Shown here in pieces: positions 10,740-25,039 of a stretch of DNA of 64,000 bases. Positions within the stretch are counted from its first letter, which is position 1; each line of letters begins with the position of its first letter. The notes beneath the pieces are model-generated. The model saw nothing but the letters and a program-made list of their open reading frames with translations, had not been told where the DNA came from and did no database searches. The stretch is from Phycomyces nitens. Lineage: Eukaryota; Mucoromycota; Mucoromycetes; Mucorales; Phycomycetaceae. Position numbers and translations under genes: made by a program. The DNA lies in contig JAHRBC010000005.1 of assembly GCA_022702545.1 (NCBI GenBank), positions 2,108,001 through 2,172,000 on the forward strand, given 5' to 3'.

Positions 10740-13735
10740 AGGCTACAGGGTTATGTACCTGCATCCATAATCGCTCAAGCTAAACTCTATAAAAACGATC
10801 TAGGGTAAGCTGTCAAAGGAAGATAGTATGAGGGACTAGTGAATGAATGTCATTTTAGTATACAGACGGCTACAATAATCAATTAACAACCTCAATATTC
10901 TATAGCCACTCAAAGCACTACCTGTTTTAACAAGACCTCGTCTCAAAGCACACCCCATATCTCTTGAACATATCCATACAAGAGACCTTTATAGGATTGA
11001 CTGTCTTTTATCTCTCGGTTTCTTTATATTCTATAAAAGGTAGTACCATCTAAGGATTCTTAACATATTTGGACATGTAATAATAAAGAATACACTTTTT
11101 ACTGGGAGTATATTACGATCATTTGTTCAATGGCGATTTTTAAATTTATCAGTGAAAAAAGTATAGAATGAATATACTCGGATACGCGTTCTTTCACGAA
11201 GTTTTGGCTTATTAAAACATAAACTATACATCTTCTTTTTTAAAAATAAAATAAAATAAAGTAGTTACAAAAACTAAGTTGGGGATACAAAAAGAATGAA
11301 TTAAATATTACTGCATTGATATTTATAAATGTATCAAAGTAAGCCTTCACAGGCTTATTATCTCGCCCATTAATAATCTATTAAGATTATCAGAAAAATC
11401 CTCTTTTTTGCCCAAGAAAGGTGAGCATAAAATTCGAATGAGCATGGATACTTTCCTTTTGTATGGTTTATGTCCATTTACCAACCAACAATAAAATACA
11501 TCTAGTTGATCATTTACAATACCAACCAGAAAGCAGCATAGACTCTTCTCAATCGTCATAAGCATGATAAGGAAAATGCATTGTTACAATAATGACAGAA
11601 ACAGGACATTTTGCCCATTCTCAATGGACATATCCATAAATGAGAACTATTGTACTGTATCTTTTACCTTTCTTTAAATTAAAAAAAGACTAAAATCATG
11701 TACTTTATTGGAAACCGCTCCTGAGTGAGTAATGAGTATAGACCGATTCGTAGGGAAGAAAAAAAACTTACTCTTGAACTCTATTTAAGCTTATAAACTA
11801 TTGTTCTTTACGGAAATTTTTATAGGTATTTGTAATTACTAAACATATCAGGACTCGATTGAGAAGCAATGCCGAACACACCAAACATATGATAGCACAC
11901 TCTTGCGGAACTTTAGGGATTTTAAGACTACCCCTTGTAACAGGAAAATAAATATAATTGTATCGCTTGACTCATTCAAGCTTCCAGTCGTTCAATTGTC
12001 CAACGCAGTCTAAAAAAAGCTTTGCTTATTGCCATAAAAACGAGGATAATACGAGCTCCTTTGTTACATGAATCAATTATAATAGAATACCTTTTCCATA
12101 CGTTTGAATGGCCAATCTGGAATAAAAGTCTAACCCTGCCAGCTTATCAATCGAGATGCGTTTGAGTTTTACTATAATCCCAAAAACTGTTTCTTGATAT
12201 TTAGATCAGTGCCATTTGGTTGGTGCAATCTAGAATACTCTCTTTTTTTTTAAAAAAAAAAGAAATGCTCAGCCAGGTATGGACTCTGTATTTATAATAG
12301 GATGAAAAGAATAAAAGCTCGTGAGAATTCCATCAGGCACCTTACATTTCATACTCCAGTCAGACAAGAATAGTTCCTGCCAGTAAGGAAGAATTCAAGC
12401 CAGATGGATAATCTAGATACTACCTGTCATCCAAAAGTCTATTGTTGATTTTAATGGCGAGATGAAAAAATTAATCTCAAAATCATAGATCTATTCTTTT
12501 TTTTATCAGATTCCAACCTTTCTTGTACGGTCAAAGAAGCCGCGTAGATTGAATAGAATATCAATTGCTTTTGCTATTTTAATGTTGATGAATGCTGCGA
12601 ATGAAATGAAGGGTTATAAAGAACAAGGTATAAGATAAAGAATACTAGACGTTGCTGTTTAATACACATGGTTTAACAAGAAAGAGACCCACAATATAGA
12701 ATATTTCTTGTTGTCTAACCTTTAGACTTGTATTAAATAAACAATAAAGATAACAATCAGACATCACCCAACAACTTATTTTGCCTCCAATACCTTTTTT
12801 TTTTTCAATATTTATGAGTTCTGAGAATAAAATAAAACGTTGAAAGTGTGTGTGTTGCTTATTTTTTGGTACGCAACTCTGAGTTGGTTTAAATCGGCGA
12901 TTATAATTACATGGCCAATTAAGATTGGTCCTGAGATCAAAATGTTTCCACGTCTTAAAAAGAAACTAAACACACAAATATTTTACGTATATAATTTGGT
13001 GTACACGTATTTTTATATTTTTAAACATTTTTTTTCCCCAAAAACAAAAAGAACCAGAAACAGGGTTCTGCCATTTTTGAGTAACACCCCCCAACCTCAA
13101 TTTGTTAATTTCTTTTACATCACAATTGTTTCAACACTTTATTTTTTCACAACGAATTCACTATAAATTTATAAATGCATATATATATATATATATACAC
13201 TCTTTTATGTGGTCATCATTTGTCTCTTTTATTTTATACATGTTACATTCTCACTTTAATTCTTTTTGGCTGTGTTGCTTAAAATGTTATTCAAGTATCA
13301 GTATTATAAAAAAAAGTGTGTGTGTGTGTAAAGCTTCTCTATTGTTATCGGTCATTTGTGCAGAAAAAAAAATGGTTTGAGGGTTTATAGATGGTATGAT
13401 ATAAATCTCTAAAAACATGTACGTTCACCATTCACAATAGCACTAGAATTTCGCAAAGTGGAGTCCGAGAAATAAAATGGTTAGTGCAGAATGGTTATAT
13501 GCATATAGTATATTTGCCTTGTAACTTTTTATATATATATATCTATTCTTGTGGAAGGAATGTGCTTTTGCCTTTTATAGAATAACGGCTATTTCTGCAA
13601 GGATAGAAAACGTACTTATGGCAATAAATAATTGTATATGTTTGTATATAATATAAATTCATGAAAATTGGATTCAGTAAAAAGATGCTAATTTTCAGTC
13701 GAGATTCCAGTTCCTCGTATCCATGTATGATACCT

Positions 13736-13737
13736 AT

Positions 13738-13769
<32 letters not shown>

Positions 13770-13770
13770 T
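13736..13770. repeat. (CA)n-(TA)n compound microsatellite
   Basis: About nine CA dinucleotides run directly into about seven AT dinucleotides. Confidence 0.9.
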
Positions 13771-14203
13771 TGTATAGTAAACGAGTTCCCAATAAATATA
13801 TAAATAAATAATATATAATAAAAAAAAACAATTTGTGAATCTTAATAAACATACTTATGGACAATTACTTATTTGAAGAAAGCAATATTAAATGGCGAAC
13901 AATAACAAGTAAACGATCCATGATTTTTAAAGTAAAATGTTAAAAAACGAGTATGCGACGTGCGCGTGTTTGAAAGTTCTTGACAGGATACTATAGTAGC
14001 AAATAAGGAAGGAAAATAGAGTGAACAGACTCTCAGGAACATATTAAAGCAACAAATGGTTCCAATTGGTTCATAGCTTTACAAGAATTGGGTGATTGTG
14101 TGCAACCATTTTGCCAAAATATGAGCAAAGTGTTTCAGTGCAGAGAATCTATTGTATGTCACTCGGATTCGTGTACTCCCCGACCTTTATTCTTCTCTTC
14201 CTC

Positions 14204-14205
14204 TT

Positions 14206-14232
<27 letters not shown>
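14204..14232. repeat. (AT)n microsatellite
   Basis: About fourteen uninterrupted AT dinucleotides after a CT-rich stretch. Confidence 0.9.
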
Positions 14233-14237
<5 letters not shown>

Positions 14238-15428
14238 AAGGCGTAAAGTGTGTATATAAATGAGTATTTTATTAGATAAATACAATAGAAATACGAAATA
14301 CAAGACTTGTTGTGTCCATGAGAAAAAAACAACTAGTTTGTTGGTGTTTATTTCGCTCAATATTCATCATTTCCTTTTTCTTGTTAATCTTTGTGGTTGC
14401 ATAGACTTCTAACAATCATGTTACGCAAAGAGAAAAAAGAATATAACAGATAGCATGTTTTTACGCCCAGAATTTTATGAGTAACCTCTGAATTTTTTTG
14501 TCGATCGAGATTTAAATAGGATTTCATCGATCCTCGCAACAAGTAGACATACAAATCAAGTTAATTCAAATAGTATACTTGGCTTAATTTTACATAGATT
14601 ACATAGGTTAATAGATTACTTAATATAGAAAGCCACCACTCAATACCAGCAAGAGCGACCTACATCATTAACTACACTTTATTAATATCAATATACCATT
14701 ACATGCGTATTCTGGTTTAGTAAATGAGAAAACAAGTGTCTAGGATATATCTTTTTATTGTTGAATCAAAAGTTTCAAATATAAATAAAATAAATAAAAA
14801 CTAAGAGAGGAACAAAAATAGTATCTAATAATCCAGTAATAAGGGTGCGCGGATATAAGGCGAGTTATAGAAAATATAGGTATATTCCTATTATAGGCAT
14901 TTATTATTCAATACAATAACAATCATTAGAATAAGCTGTTTAGTTAAAATGGTGTGTGTGTGTGTGTATGTTTGGCATAGTGAATGACTTGAAAATTTTA
15001 TTTGTTTTTTTGTTTAAAAAATATTAAAATATAATTTATGAAATCAAAATGCATGTCAATAACGATAACAACAATAACACTAACAGGAAAAAAGAAAAGA
15101 TGAGAGCATGCATGGAGGGTTACTTTAAAAAATAATAAAATAAAGGTATGTACAATTTAGTATTGTGGATATTTGTTTTTTAAAAAAAGAAGAGAATAAA
15201 TAATAAATGGTTGGTTGGTTGAATCAATAGAATAGTCTGCAATCCAGTGCGACTATCAGCAAAGGTAAGATGAGAAATAAAATAAAATAAAAAGAAGATG
15301 GTTACTGACTAGCTTAAGAGAGTTGGGTATACATATATATCAATATATATGTATATATAATGAGGTATTGACAAGGAGGAGGGAGAAAAAGCATGGCAGT
15401 AAAGAATAATGAAGCTGCAAACGCTTAA

Positions 15429-16636
15429 TTAAAAGAGTATTCTACCGTTGTTTCCATTGTATACAAAGGAAGAGTTTTCGGTAGGCATGTACAAGGGAGA
15501 ATACACAAATCCATCAATTGTGTTTGGGAGAGGAGAGACCGAGCTGGGAAGGGACATCATCTCATGGGAATAGATCGTCATGTCACTGAATGGCATCAGA
15601 TCTTCAGAAGGCGAGAGATAAGAGTCAAGTTGACCCATGCTACCATGAGTAAGCTCGTCAATAGCCTGATAAGATTCATGATCAAGCGGCCATGAAATGT
15701 CTACGGGAATACCCTGGGGACCAAAGGGTTGCTGAGATACAGGCAAGTGAATATCAGAAATATTATCAAGACTAGCCATCAAAGGAATTTCTGGAATGCG
15801 TGGGTAATTAGGGATCTGAGAGGTCTGCAAAGTGCTGGTAGGTGAGCTAGTAACATTTGAATCGCGAGATTCATTTGTAGTCTCTGGAGTGGGTGGTGGG
15901 GAGAGTTGAAAGACAATCTCCTTGCTTTCAGAGCTGGTCGAGTTGTTTGATCCTTTGACATTTGACTTTTTGACTTTCTTTTTCTGGACTGGGGCAACAA
16001 TGGTAGCAACAGAAGATCTGTGAGGTGAAGGTGGAGTAGAAGACTTTTTAGACAATGCTTGGGATGCCATGCGAGCTTGCTTTCGGAGCCGTTCATTTTC
16101 TTTGCGAAGTTCCATGATTTCAGCCTTGAAGTTTGACTCGCGCTGAATGGTAGTAGAGACTATATCATGCACCAACTGTTAATATATGCATACATTGATG
16201 GGCTAGAATGCTTACCAAAGTCAAGAGAGCGTGCAACGATCATTGTCTTGCTTGGACGACGCTCAGTCTGAAGGGTTGGTAAAGCATGCGCCAACTGTTG
16301 AAACTTTGTGTTCAGATTTTCGCGTCTTTGACGTTCCAGAGCATTATGGGCTGTACGCTTCTCGGATTGGGAGCTATAATAGGGTTTGATGAGTATTTGT
16401 GATTTAATATGAATTATTCATTTATTTATTTTACCTTTCGTCCATTGCCATTGAGGAGCCATAGGGCATGCCTAATCAATTGATATATTAAAAATGAGAT
16501 ACAAATACTTGGACAAGGTTTAATCTCCATTACCAATGCTGTAGGGAGAAGAGGTGCTAAAGGTGCTGATGAAGTTGTTTGTAGAGTGACGGAAGGGACG
16601 TCCAGTGCTGTTGATTCTAAATTTTTCAGAAGACAT
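15429..16636 (-). CDS. bHLH(-zip) transcription factor
   Basis: Four exons are inferred: ATG 16636 to about 16534, a short one near 16478-16440, one near 16370-16216, and 16159-15429. The third exon encodes the basic region and helix 1 (HNALERQRRENLNTKFQQ, with the E-R-xx-R E-box contacts), then ALPTLQ and helix 2 (SKTMIVARSLDFV). The joined last exon continues helix 2 into a leucine/heptad-like coiled coil (MELRKENERLRKQ), giving a Max/USF-like bHLH-zip layout. The remaining C-terminus (about 250 residues) is Ser/Pro/Asn-rich with a lysine patch KKKVKKSN, probably a nuclear signal, and acidic stretches that may activate. The last acceptor is placed at 16160 because an upstream alternative brings an in-frame stop. 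It should bind E-box DNA as a dimer; targets are unknown. Confidence 0.83.
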
Positions 16637-19374
16637 TGTTGTTTGCGAAATGAGGTGTGGATATGTAAATGTACAAAAAAGAAAGGGGAGTTGAGATAAT
16701 TTACGGGTTTTTATACTTTCGAGGTTTTTTTATTTTTATTTATATTTTTTATTTTACTAATATTAAGCTTGAGTCATGACCGAATTTTTATTTATTTATA
16801 AAGTATATAATAGAAATTTATCATTTTTTACTGTTGAAGAACGTAAAATGCTGTAGATGACAAAATAGGATATGTGGGAGGTCAGAAGAACAATTAACGA
16901 ATAAAATAAGAATGCAACAATGATCGTAACCTACCTATAAGAGGTATAATATAAGGCGCTGCCTAAAAATACAAAAAAAAAAACTCAATAATATTTGAGG
17001 CCAATTTGAAACACTCTTTTTGTATTTTGTTTTGTTTTATGTGCTATCAATAGGTAAGAGACATTTAAAATTCCCAAAACAAATTTGGCTATTTATTCGT
17101 TTAATACAATATAAGAAATTCCATGGGTATTGTATAGAAATTATCTGATTTTCTATTGTTCATTAGCCATGAAATGCTTGATCGCAAATAATGAATCCTA
17201 TTTGCGCGATTTGAAGCACCCCCCAAACACTCAATTAAAAAAAAAAAAGGAACATACAAAACCCCCTTTATTATTCTCGCCGATCAGTAAGCCCTTTACC
17301 TACTTGGTTACAATCACCTTCTAAATCAAGAATGTTACACATCTATTATTTCCCTATCCATCTTCTCCTGAACGGTAAACCAAAAAAGAAAAAGAAAAAA
17401 AAGGCTCATAAGTTTATAGTTGACACCTTTCTTTTCTCCTTAATGTGCTGCCACTCACATTTCCATTGTCTTTGTTTAGAATAAAATGATACGAAAGGCG
17501 TTCTCCAACGTCTAAAACCAGTGGAGTCCAATGCATTTTACCTACGACAATAGTCAATTATCAAAGAGCAATAATAGACATGTAAGCAAACCTTAAGATG
17601 GCTACTGCTTTTGACAAAAAGAAAAACAAAGTTTTCTGCATTTCTCTGCATGCAATGTAATGCAGTGTAATTCAACTTTGTTGACATGTCAGCCTATATC
17701 TTGGATATATATATATATTAGATATGGCTTGTCTTTAACGTATACGGAACAAAGATATATATATATATATATATATAAATTTTAACTATATTTACTATTA
17801 CTGGAAGAGTTTAGGAAATCACTGATTCCAGTCATTCAAATCAGATTGTCGCCATTATTTCCAAGTAATTCCTCAAAAGTCTCAATTTTTGTAATCAGAC
17901 AATAAAAAAGGCTCTTACATGTACTATTATATCCTCCAAAGTGTTGTTATTCAGATACAAAGAATAAAGATATAGATAAAAATGTCACCAGAATTACAAA
18001 TGTTTGTACTCTTGGTACAGGAAAAGAAATATCTTGTCCCATTGTAAGACTCTAAATCATGTGACTCACTCGGTAGCTCTATATATTAATTAATTACGCG
18101 TGGCTATGGAGAAATATATATATGTATATAAATATATACATTTATATGATAAGATGAAATAGTAGCTTTTTTCCAATTCCCTCTCTAAAAAAAACATAAA
18201 ATATATGATGAATATATCCTGAATATAAACCATTATCGATAAAGTAGATATTTAATAGTCTTTATGGCTGGCATAAGAGTATCGTAGAAAGTAACAACGA
18301 ATATATAGCGTTACATAAAGTCATTCTGTACACCGTTTAACAGAAAATAATATTGTGTAGATCAAATAAAGAACCATACAAAATGACTTTTGTAACATTT
18401 TCGATTTTGCGGTCTTTGATTATATCTTTAGTTTGCAAGCTTCACTCCTGAAATGTAAATAATGATAATAATAATGTTTCTTACATTTATACACCGAGCG
18501 CAATTTATTCAATAGGCTACTGAATATACTGCCTTGACAGTTCAAACAAGGACATAACCCGCCGTTATGATTAGGTCGGCGAAAAAAAAACAAGCAAACA
18601 ATGGCAAGCATATAATTCGTAAATGGGTCCTTTATAGAGTATAAATGTCGATCAGATTCAGGAGGCAAGCCAGGCTATCTGAACAAAACCCCCTTGGCTC
18701 TCAGAAGAAATGAAATATATAGATCTTGGCACCTACGTATTTATCCACAGTAGCATTTTCATCTTTATTATATTCTATAAAGTGGTTAAGAATTCCTAAA
18801 GATCATTCTTGCTGTCACCTTGCCAGACATAGTCAAGGTTACGTGACACCCTGTGAAACCCATGCAGCGACTGAGTGGACCGCTACTAGACAAGTGCCAT
18901 TATATTTTCGATCTTCCTTTTATCTCTCTCTCTCTCTTATACCGAGTCCCTTTTTGAGATTGGTCTATCAGAGAAAACCTTATGGTTACAAGTAATTATT
19001 AATACAATAAAAAATAGTGGATTTATACCATACGATAAATATTCTCAATTTTGAGCAGCTTTGTTCAATAAAGAAGTGAATACGTCCTTATCTTGTAAGC
19101 AAACATCTTACCTTAAATAGACAAAACCAAAGATGCGCGGACCAAAGAGATTTTCAAGAAAGAAAAAAGTTATCCTCACCAAAAAAACAATGCCCCCCCC
19201 TTTACCGTCCTGCCCGAAACACGCATTCGGTGCATGGAAACCACAATAATCTTGAGCGTGTGGGATCAAATATTCTCAGAGGCTTTTTTTTCTTTAATAT
19301 TTTTCATATATTATATAGATCCTATTTACAATCCCATACATCTCCTGTGTGCGCGAATACTTTTGCAAGCTTCA
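16637..19374. other. 2.7 kb gene-poor, AT-rich intergenic DNA
   Basis: It holds the bHLH upstream region and the SWR1 3' flank. I see (AT)n tracts at about 17754-17777 and 18115-18140 and no supported gene. Two short open frames (minus 18420-18668 with a CPCLNC cysteine cluster, plus 18726-18995) have no recognisable domain. Confidence 0.5.
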
Positions 19375-22300
19375 TCATACAAGATCAACATCTTCTATCC
19401 GATCTGGCTCAGGAAGTCCGCCAAATCCCAAGTAGTTTCCAAACATTTCCCTTTCCCAGAACCGCAACATGTATTGATCAACATGCCCCACAGCAAGTTG
19501 CATTTCGTCATCATCTTCCTCTTCCTCCTCATCTACCTGCTCAGTCACATCTTCATCTTCTGTCCGCCTAGTCTCTTCCTGAGAGATCGGCAGTCGAACA
19601 GAGGACGGGGTATTATCATCCACAGGACCTGGTGATGTCGATACACTGTGGGAACGAGAATCAAGGCTACTCTGACGACGTGGCTCTTCTTCTTCTGATG
19701 GTTGATTCTGTGGCTGACTGGCAATTGAATCATCAAATTCAATCTCATCCATGTCCATCTCATTACGTGCTGCAATAGCCGCTGCTGCATCATTCTCATC
19801 GCCTTCAGCCTCTAGTAATGCCTGTTCAAAATCAACAGGCTGACTATTAGTTGGCAGAGATTCGATTGCTCGGGTCTGATTGCCAGTCACTTCAGGAAGG
19901 TCACGCCACCAGTCCATTTTATGGAAATAATCTGTTGTAAAAGCACCTTCTTGAATAATAACATTGTCGAGCATTCTAGTAATATGATATAGATTTTGTT
20001 AGATCCTAAATATAATCTTTGTACAAATGACATCAATTCAATAAAACCAGAAAAAGTAAAAGCCCTATGTTTAAAGCGAGCGAATATATATCGCCACGTT
20101 TTTACCTCTTTTGGTTTGCCTTCTTAAAGATATTCTCTTCAATCGTGAATTCAGTCACAAAGCGGTAAATATGCACGTCTCTGGTCTGTCCAATACGATG
20201 GGTTCTGTCTTGACATTGCTTATCCTAATTTTGAATAAAGTGGATGGTGAGCCATGGGAATATAGCCTATTTCGCCAAACAAGCAATAAAAAAACCTATA
20301 ATTATACATCTTTAATATTACCATTGAAGGGTTCCAATCAGAATCGTAAAAAATAACTGTATCCGCCCCAGTCAAGTTGATTCCAAGTCCACCGCTTCGG
20401 GTCGACAAGATGAAGCACAAGATTCGCTTGTCATTGTTAAATTGCTCTGTCAAGCCCTGTCGCTGTTCAATCTTGGTCGCACCATCCAGCCTCAGATACC
20501 GATGACCGTGCATATTCAAGAATGTCTCCAAAATGTCCAGTACACGTGTCATCTGGGTAAATATGAGGGCGCGGTGGCCGCCTGCTGCCAGAACCCGCAG
20601 CAGCTTCTCTAATTTCTGAAGTTTACCACAATCAAATTGAAGCAATCGCTTATCAGGAAAGGCAATAGATAGTCGTGATTCAATGGGATGGAATGTATCA
20701 TTATTCAGCAAACGGCGTAATTGAGACCGTAATCTGGGTGGACAATAGGGAGGCAAGAGGTTTGGCTTTGGCCGATAGATAACTGCGGGTGGAGTAACAA
20801 ATCCATATCTTTCCAGTATTTCTTGGTTATCTTTCATACGGCTCTCGTAGCTCTGAACCAGATTTCGTATACTCTCGGCTCGATCAATAAACGTAAGCTT
20901 GTCTTTGACAGACGGGAAGAATTTTTGGTAATCAGTATCTGCCACAGAGCTGCGCAAGATATCTATGAGACCAGCCCCGTATATTGGTTGCTGAATGCAC
21001 CGAAATTGGTTGACATACAGTAGCGATTGCCACCGCTGAGCACATTCCAAATGTCTTTGGGTTTCTCGGTAAGCGGCAAATTTCTTCAAGTCTTGGTAAT
21101 CTTTGGACACTACCCCGCGGCTTTCGGCAAAATGGCCACGTTTGGTATGGTACTTTATTGCATTGGCAAAAAGAGGGGTGGCGTCGAGCAGGCCAATATC
21201 TACGCCCACCGTTGCACTCATACGCGTCTCATTGCGCATTAATATCAGTCCAAAGAACCCAAACAGTTTCTCGCGAATGGTATGCTCTTGAAATGGGAAA
21301 AGACGCTCGCGGACCCATTGTTCAATTCTCTCGCCTTGGACCTGAACTTCGTCTGTCATCGAAAAGCTGGTCAGGATAGGTCTTTCCTCGAACAAGTCTG
21401 GGTGGTTACAGACTTTACGGAGCTGCATTAGACAATTGATAATGCTCAAGAAGTTTCCACTTGACAGCGTCTCTTTTGTCTTGGCCCGGCTCATAAAGTC
21501 ATCGTAAAGGTATCGTTGGCGTTTTGAAAGGCGACAATACACGATATGCTCGTGTTTCTCGGGCAATTGCTTCTCGACGTCTGCCTTGAGTCGTCTGAGA
21601 AGATAAGGTCGAAGGACAGTATGGAGTTTCTGGATTGCTACCCGGGATTCGTCGTCCATGCCTTGCTGGTTTTCGATCATTCGATCCACAGGATGGGAGA
21701 ACCATTCCTGGAACTCCTTTAGATTGGCAAACCCAATAGGCATCGACTGGGAAATTCCATTAGGCATCAGAAAGTATAGTAATGACCAAAGCTCCATCAG
21801 ATTGTTCTGTAGGGGCGTTCCGGTCAACAGCAGTCTTCTCCGTGAATTGAAGTTTAGTAGGACTTGCCATCGTTGGGATCTAAAGTTCTTGATATGATGT
21901 GCTTCGTCAAGTACTAGGTATTGCCAAGCTTTGCGCCGAAACACATTCTGGTCTTGAATTACGAGTTGATAGGAGGTGATACAAACATGAAAGGCGTTTT
22001 CTTTGGACCACCCAAATCGTTTTTCTTTACGCTCCTTTGGGTTACCGTAATAGGTCAAGATTTTGAAACCAGGCAACCATCTCTTGAACTCCATTTCCCA
22101 ATTGAGGATCACAGAGGTAGGTACCACAATCAGGTGGGGTCCCCAGATCCCTTTCTCACATGCCAGGTAGGCTAATAAGGCAATGGTCTGGATTGTCTTA
22201 CCGAGGCCCATCTCATCAGCCAAGATACCATTCAAACCATTGCTGTAAAGACTGGCTAGCCAATCTAAGCCAACGTGCTGATATTCGCGCAATGTACCGC

Positions 22301-25039
22301 GCAATAAGAATGGAATTGGGGTATCGACATTGGTTGTAAGAAGCGTCGTTCCGGTAGGAAGTTCTGGCTCAGCTGGAGAAACCAGTGGAGTGGATGAAGT
22401 TCCTGAATTGACAGCACCAGGCTTAGGAGATGTTTGTCCATTCTCAATTGCTGGATCATCCTCACGGTCATCTTCTGGCTCAGATGATCCATAGTCTGTC
22501 ACAGTTTGATCATCATCATCAGGATCCTCGCCAGCCCCATCTCTTGCACGCTCTGCTTCATCGTCAACCCCCATGATATCAATCTCCTCTTCGTCGTCCT
22601 CCTTATCATTCCATACAAGACGTCTGCGTTTCATGACAGGACCACCTAGACTGTCGCCTAGCTTTGCTTTCTCGGTCTTTCTCTTTTCATCCTTGGAGGT
22701 AGATCTTGATCCAGCAACCTCTTCCTCTTTCTCTTTCTCTTTCTCTTTCTCTTTCTCTTTATCTTCTTCTTCTTCTTCCTCTTCATCGTCTGCGTCTGTA
22801 GACTGTTGATATTCAGGATTGTAGTTGTAGCGCTTCATTAATTCTTCAACAGACATGTTTGCCTCTTCTTCCAGTCCATTGAGTTCAATATCGTCGTCTT
22901 CACTCTCACCGTCATTCTCAATTGGTATATCCTCCTCATCAGTCTGTACTCCATACTCGTCATCGTGATTCAAAGTCTGTGTTCCATTCTCAGAGTTTGA
23001 GTCCAAGGATAAAGTGAGGTCTCTATCCAGGTTACGAGAACCTGTTTCGGTATCTGGGAAGCTGGGGTTTTCCGAATCACTGTTCTCCACAGATTCCTCT
23101 GATTCGCTCTCCACGCCAGGGCGGTAATTGTACTTTTTTATTAGCTCTTCCACTGTCAAGTCCTGGTCGGCTGTCAGTTCTTCCAATTCCTCGGCGTCGT
23201 CCTCGCTTTCTCCTTCCTCTTCAATTCTGTGATCTCGTTCGTCCTCTTCCCAATCAATTTTCATAGATCCAGTGTCACTATCCTTTGACGCCAAGCGAGG
23301 CTTCTGAGAGAGCTCTTCCATTCGCACCCCAAGCATTTGTTCCGAGTGTTCCAAAATAAGTTCCAGATGGCGCCGGCTCTGTTGTGCTTGTTGTTCCTGT
23401 ACAATCTCCTTGTACCGTGCCTCACATACTCTCTCTACCACCTTCCACTTCTTCTTCACCTGTTTGGCCGCCCATTTGGCAAGCCTGGACATCCTCCGAG
23501 ACTCTTCCTTGACCAATCGCTCGTCATGGGTTCTAATTGACTCCCAGTATCGATCCACAGCTTTGGCACATCGTCGCGCTGCATTGCGTCGATATTTTGT
23601 ATTGGAGTGGAACACCTTTGAGGTGGCAATACAATGTTGAACAAGTATATCGTGGTGTGTGTCCAGAGTGCGTTCAGGCCCAGCTGGGCGTCGGTTGGCA
23701 ACAGCCTGGAGCCGGGTTGAAAATCCACCACGTGTCTGAAGAGCATCAATGCGTTGGCGAATTTCGACTTCTTTTTTAATGAGCTGGTCTGCTTCGTTGG
23801 GCGTAATGTCTTCGTTATCATCAATCGACACAAAGGAGTCCATATAATCGGCCAAGTTATGGAATTGGCGATGGAGTCGTTTAATTCCTGTACCAGTATT
23901 GACAAGATTGGTGTAGGCGGGCTCGAATGGCTTTGGTGCGTCTGATGAAATGCGGGCAATGTCTTGACTGACAGAGTTTTGGAGTAGTTGGACAAGAGAC
24001 GTTCGGCGTTGAGTAAGTGGTTTTCGAGTATTACGTGAAGATTGGGATTTTTGGAAAAGATGTTCATCAACCAGATCCCACAAATCATAATTTTGGGTAA
24101 ACTAAGAAAGTGACATTTGTAACATATTTTTTTATTTTTTTAATGAAAAATCTATAAGTAGCTTGTATTTCGTTTATCTTTCTATAATATATACCCATTA
24201 CTCCTCTTCCTTACCTTTAATAATCGTTCATCATTATTGCGGGACATGGCTTCGGGGCTGTAGCCAAGCATTGTCTGGTAAACTTCTAGGTGATAGAGTT
24301 CTCTCACAGTAGCATCATGACGTGAAATAATAGCCTGCAGTTTTCTCTCTCTCTCCAACAGCCATTCATTTCTGATCTGATCCATGGGCGTCTTTGGAGT
24401 CGAGAGAAGTGTTGCAGTTTGGTGAGTCTGTTGAGTTTGATTGACTGTCTCTGGTCTACCCCACCCAGGAAGTCTCATTGGCATAGACGGGCCATCTGAA
24501 CTGGATGAACTGCTATCGTTACTTATCGACCGTGTATGACTTCTTGGTGTATATCGTTTTAATGGCCCACCTTCGGCCTTGCGTCGTCGTTTGGGTACTT
24601 CTGGCTTTTTTGAATCAGCTCTTGTGTGTAGAATCTTGGGTTTCCGTCCAAGAGGTCGATCAGTTTTTTGACGTGGCTGTTTTCGAACTGTGGAAGGAGG
24701 CTCAGTAGGTTCTGGCGAATTCACTTTTCTTTTGCGTGAATTTCGGGTTGACAGGGCTGGACTACTGGTGGGTGCAATGATGTTATGAGTACTGAGATCA
24801 CCATCAGTGTCAAATAATGAGCGTTCCATGACATTTTTAAGTTTTGCCTCGATTCTCAATGCACGTTTTGATATTCTTTGTCGTTCTTTACGTTCTGATT
24901 CTGAGATTACGTCCTGGACATGGTTTGTGGTTTCGACGCGCGTCTCAGAAACAAGAAGATGGTTTGACTGGTTAGAATATGACAGAGATGATAAGACCGA
25001 AGTGGACTGAGAAGAGTCGTTGAGGTCGTGATCGACCAT
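19375..25039 (-). CDS. SWR1: SWR1-type chromatin remodelling ATPase
   Basis: Four exons give about 1774 residues: 25039-24215, 24101-20322, 20224-20106, 19975-19375. All junctions are in frame. An HSA domain lies near residues 430-530 (WAAKQVKKKWKVVERV), where actin and Arp4 bind. Two repeats of the type TVEELIKKYNY and SVEELMKRYNY occur in acidic spacers. The Snf2 ATPase follows: ADEMGLGKT (about 904), DEAHH (about 1007), LTGTPLQNN (about 1034), then a long insertion typical of the INO80/SWR1 branch, and lobe 2 (ALIFTQM, LDG, RSGGLGINL, QDRTHRIGQ). HSA plus YNY repeats plus long insertion fit Swr1/SRCAP rather than Ino80. The enzyme swaps H2A for H2A.Z in nucleosomes. The acidic C-terminus is short. 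The start is the first in-frame ATG; the frame extends upstream only through a GTG. Confidence 0.95.
22722..22786. repeat. Coding hexanucleotide repeat (Lys-Glu) in SWR1
   Basis: Tandem CTCTTT units followed by CTT units on the plus strand encode alternating Lys-Glu and then poly-Glu in the acidic spacer of SWR1. The tract keeps frame. Confidence 0.85.

Larger units (their letters stand above)
8719..15428. other. 6.7 kb AT-rich gene desert
   Basis: No supported gene in 6.7 kb. The DNA is very AT-rich, with many homopolymer runs and AT or CA microsatellites (about 9519-9558, 13180-13196, 13736-13770, 14204-14232, 14950-14968). The only recognisable coding trace is a transposase fragment near 10.5 kb, listed separately. 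The far right part must contain the bHLH 3' end and the left part the orphan gene's promoter. Confidence 0.6.

Noticed and set aside
18420..18668. Minus-strand frame with a CPCLNC cysteine cluster, considered as a KDZ/Tnp2-type transposase trace
   Set aside because: The cluster is too short, the remaining residues fit no transposase and there are no supporting neighbours.
22573..22809. Plus-strand Ser/Phe-rich frame
   Set aside because: It is the complement of the acidic Lys-Glu tract in SWR1.
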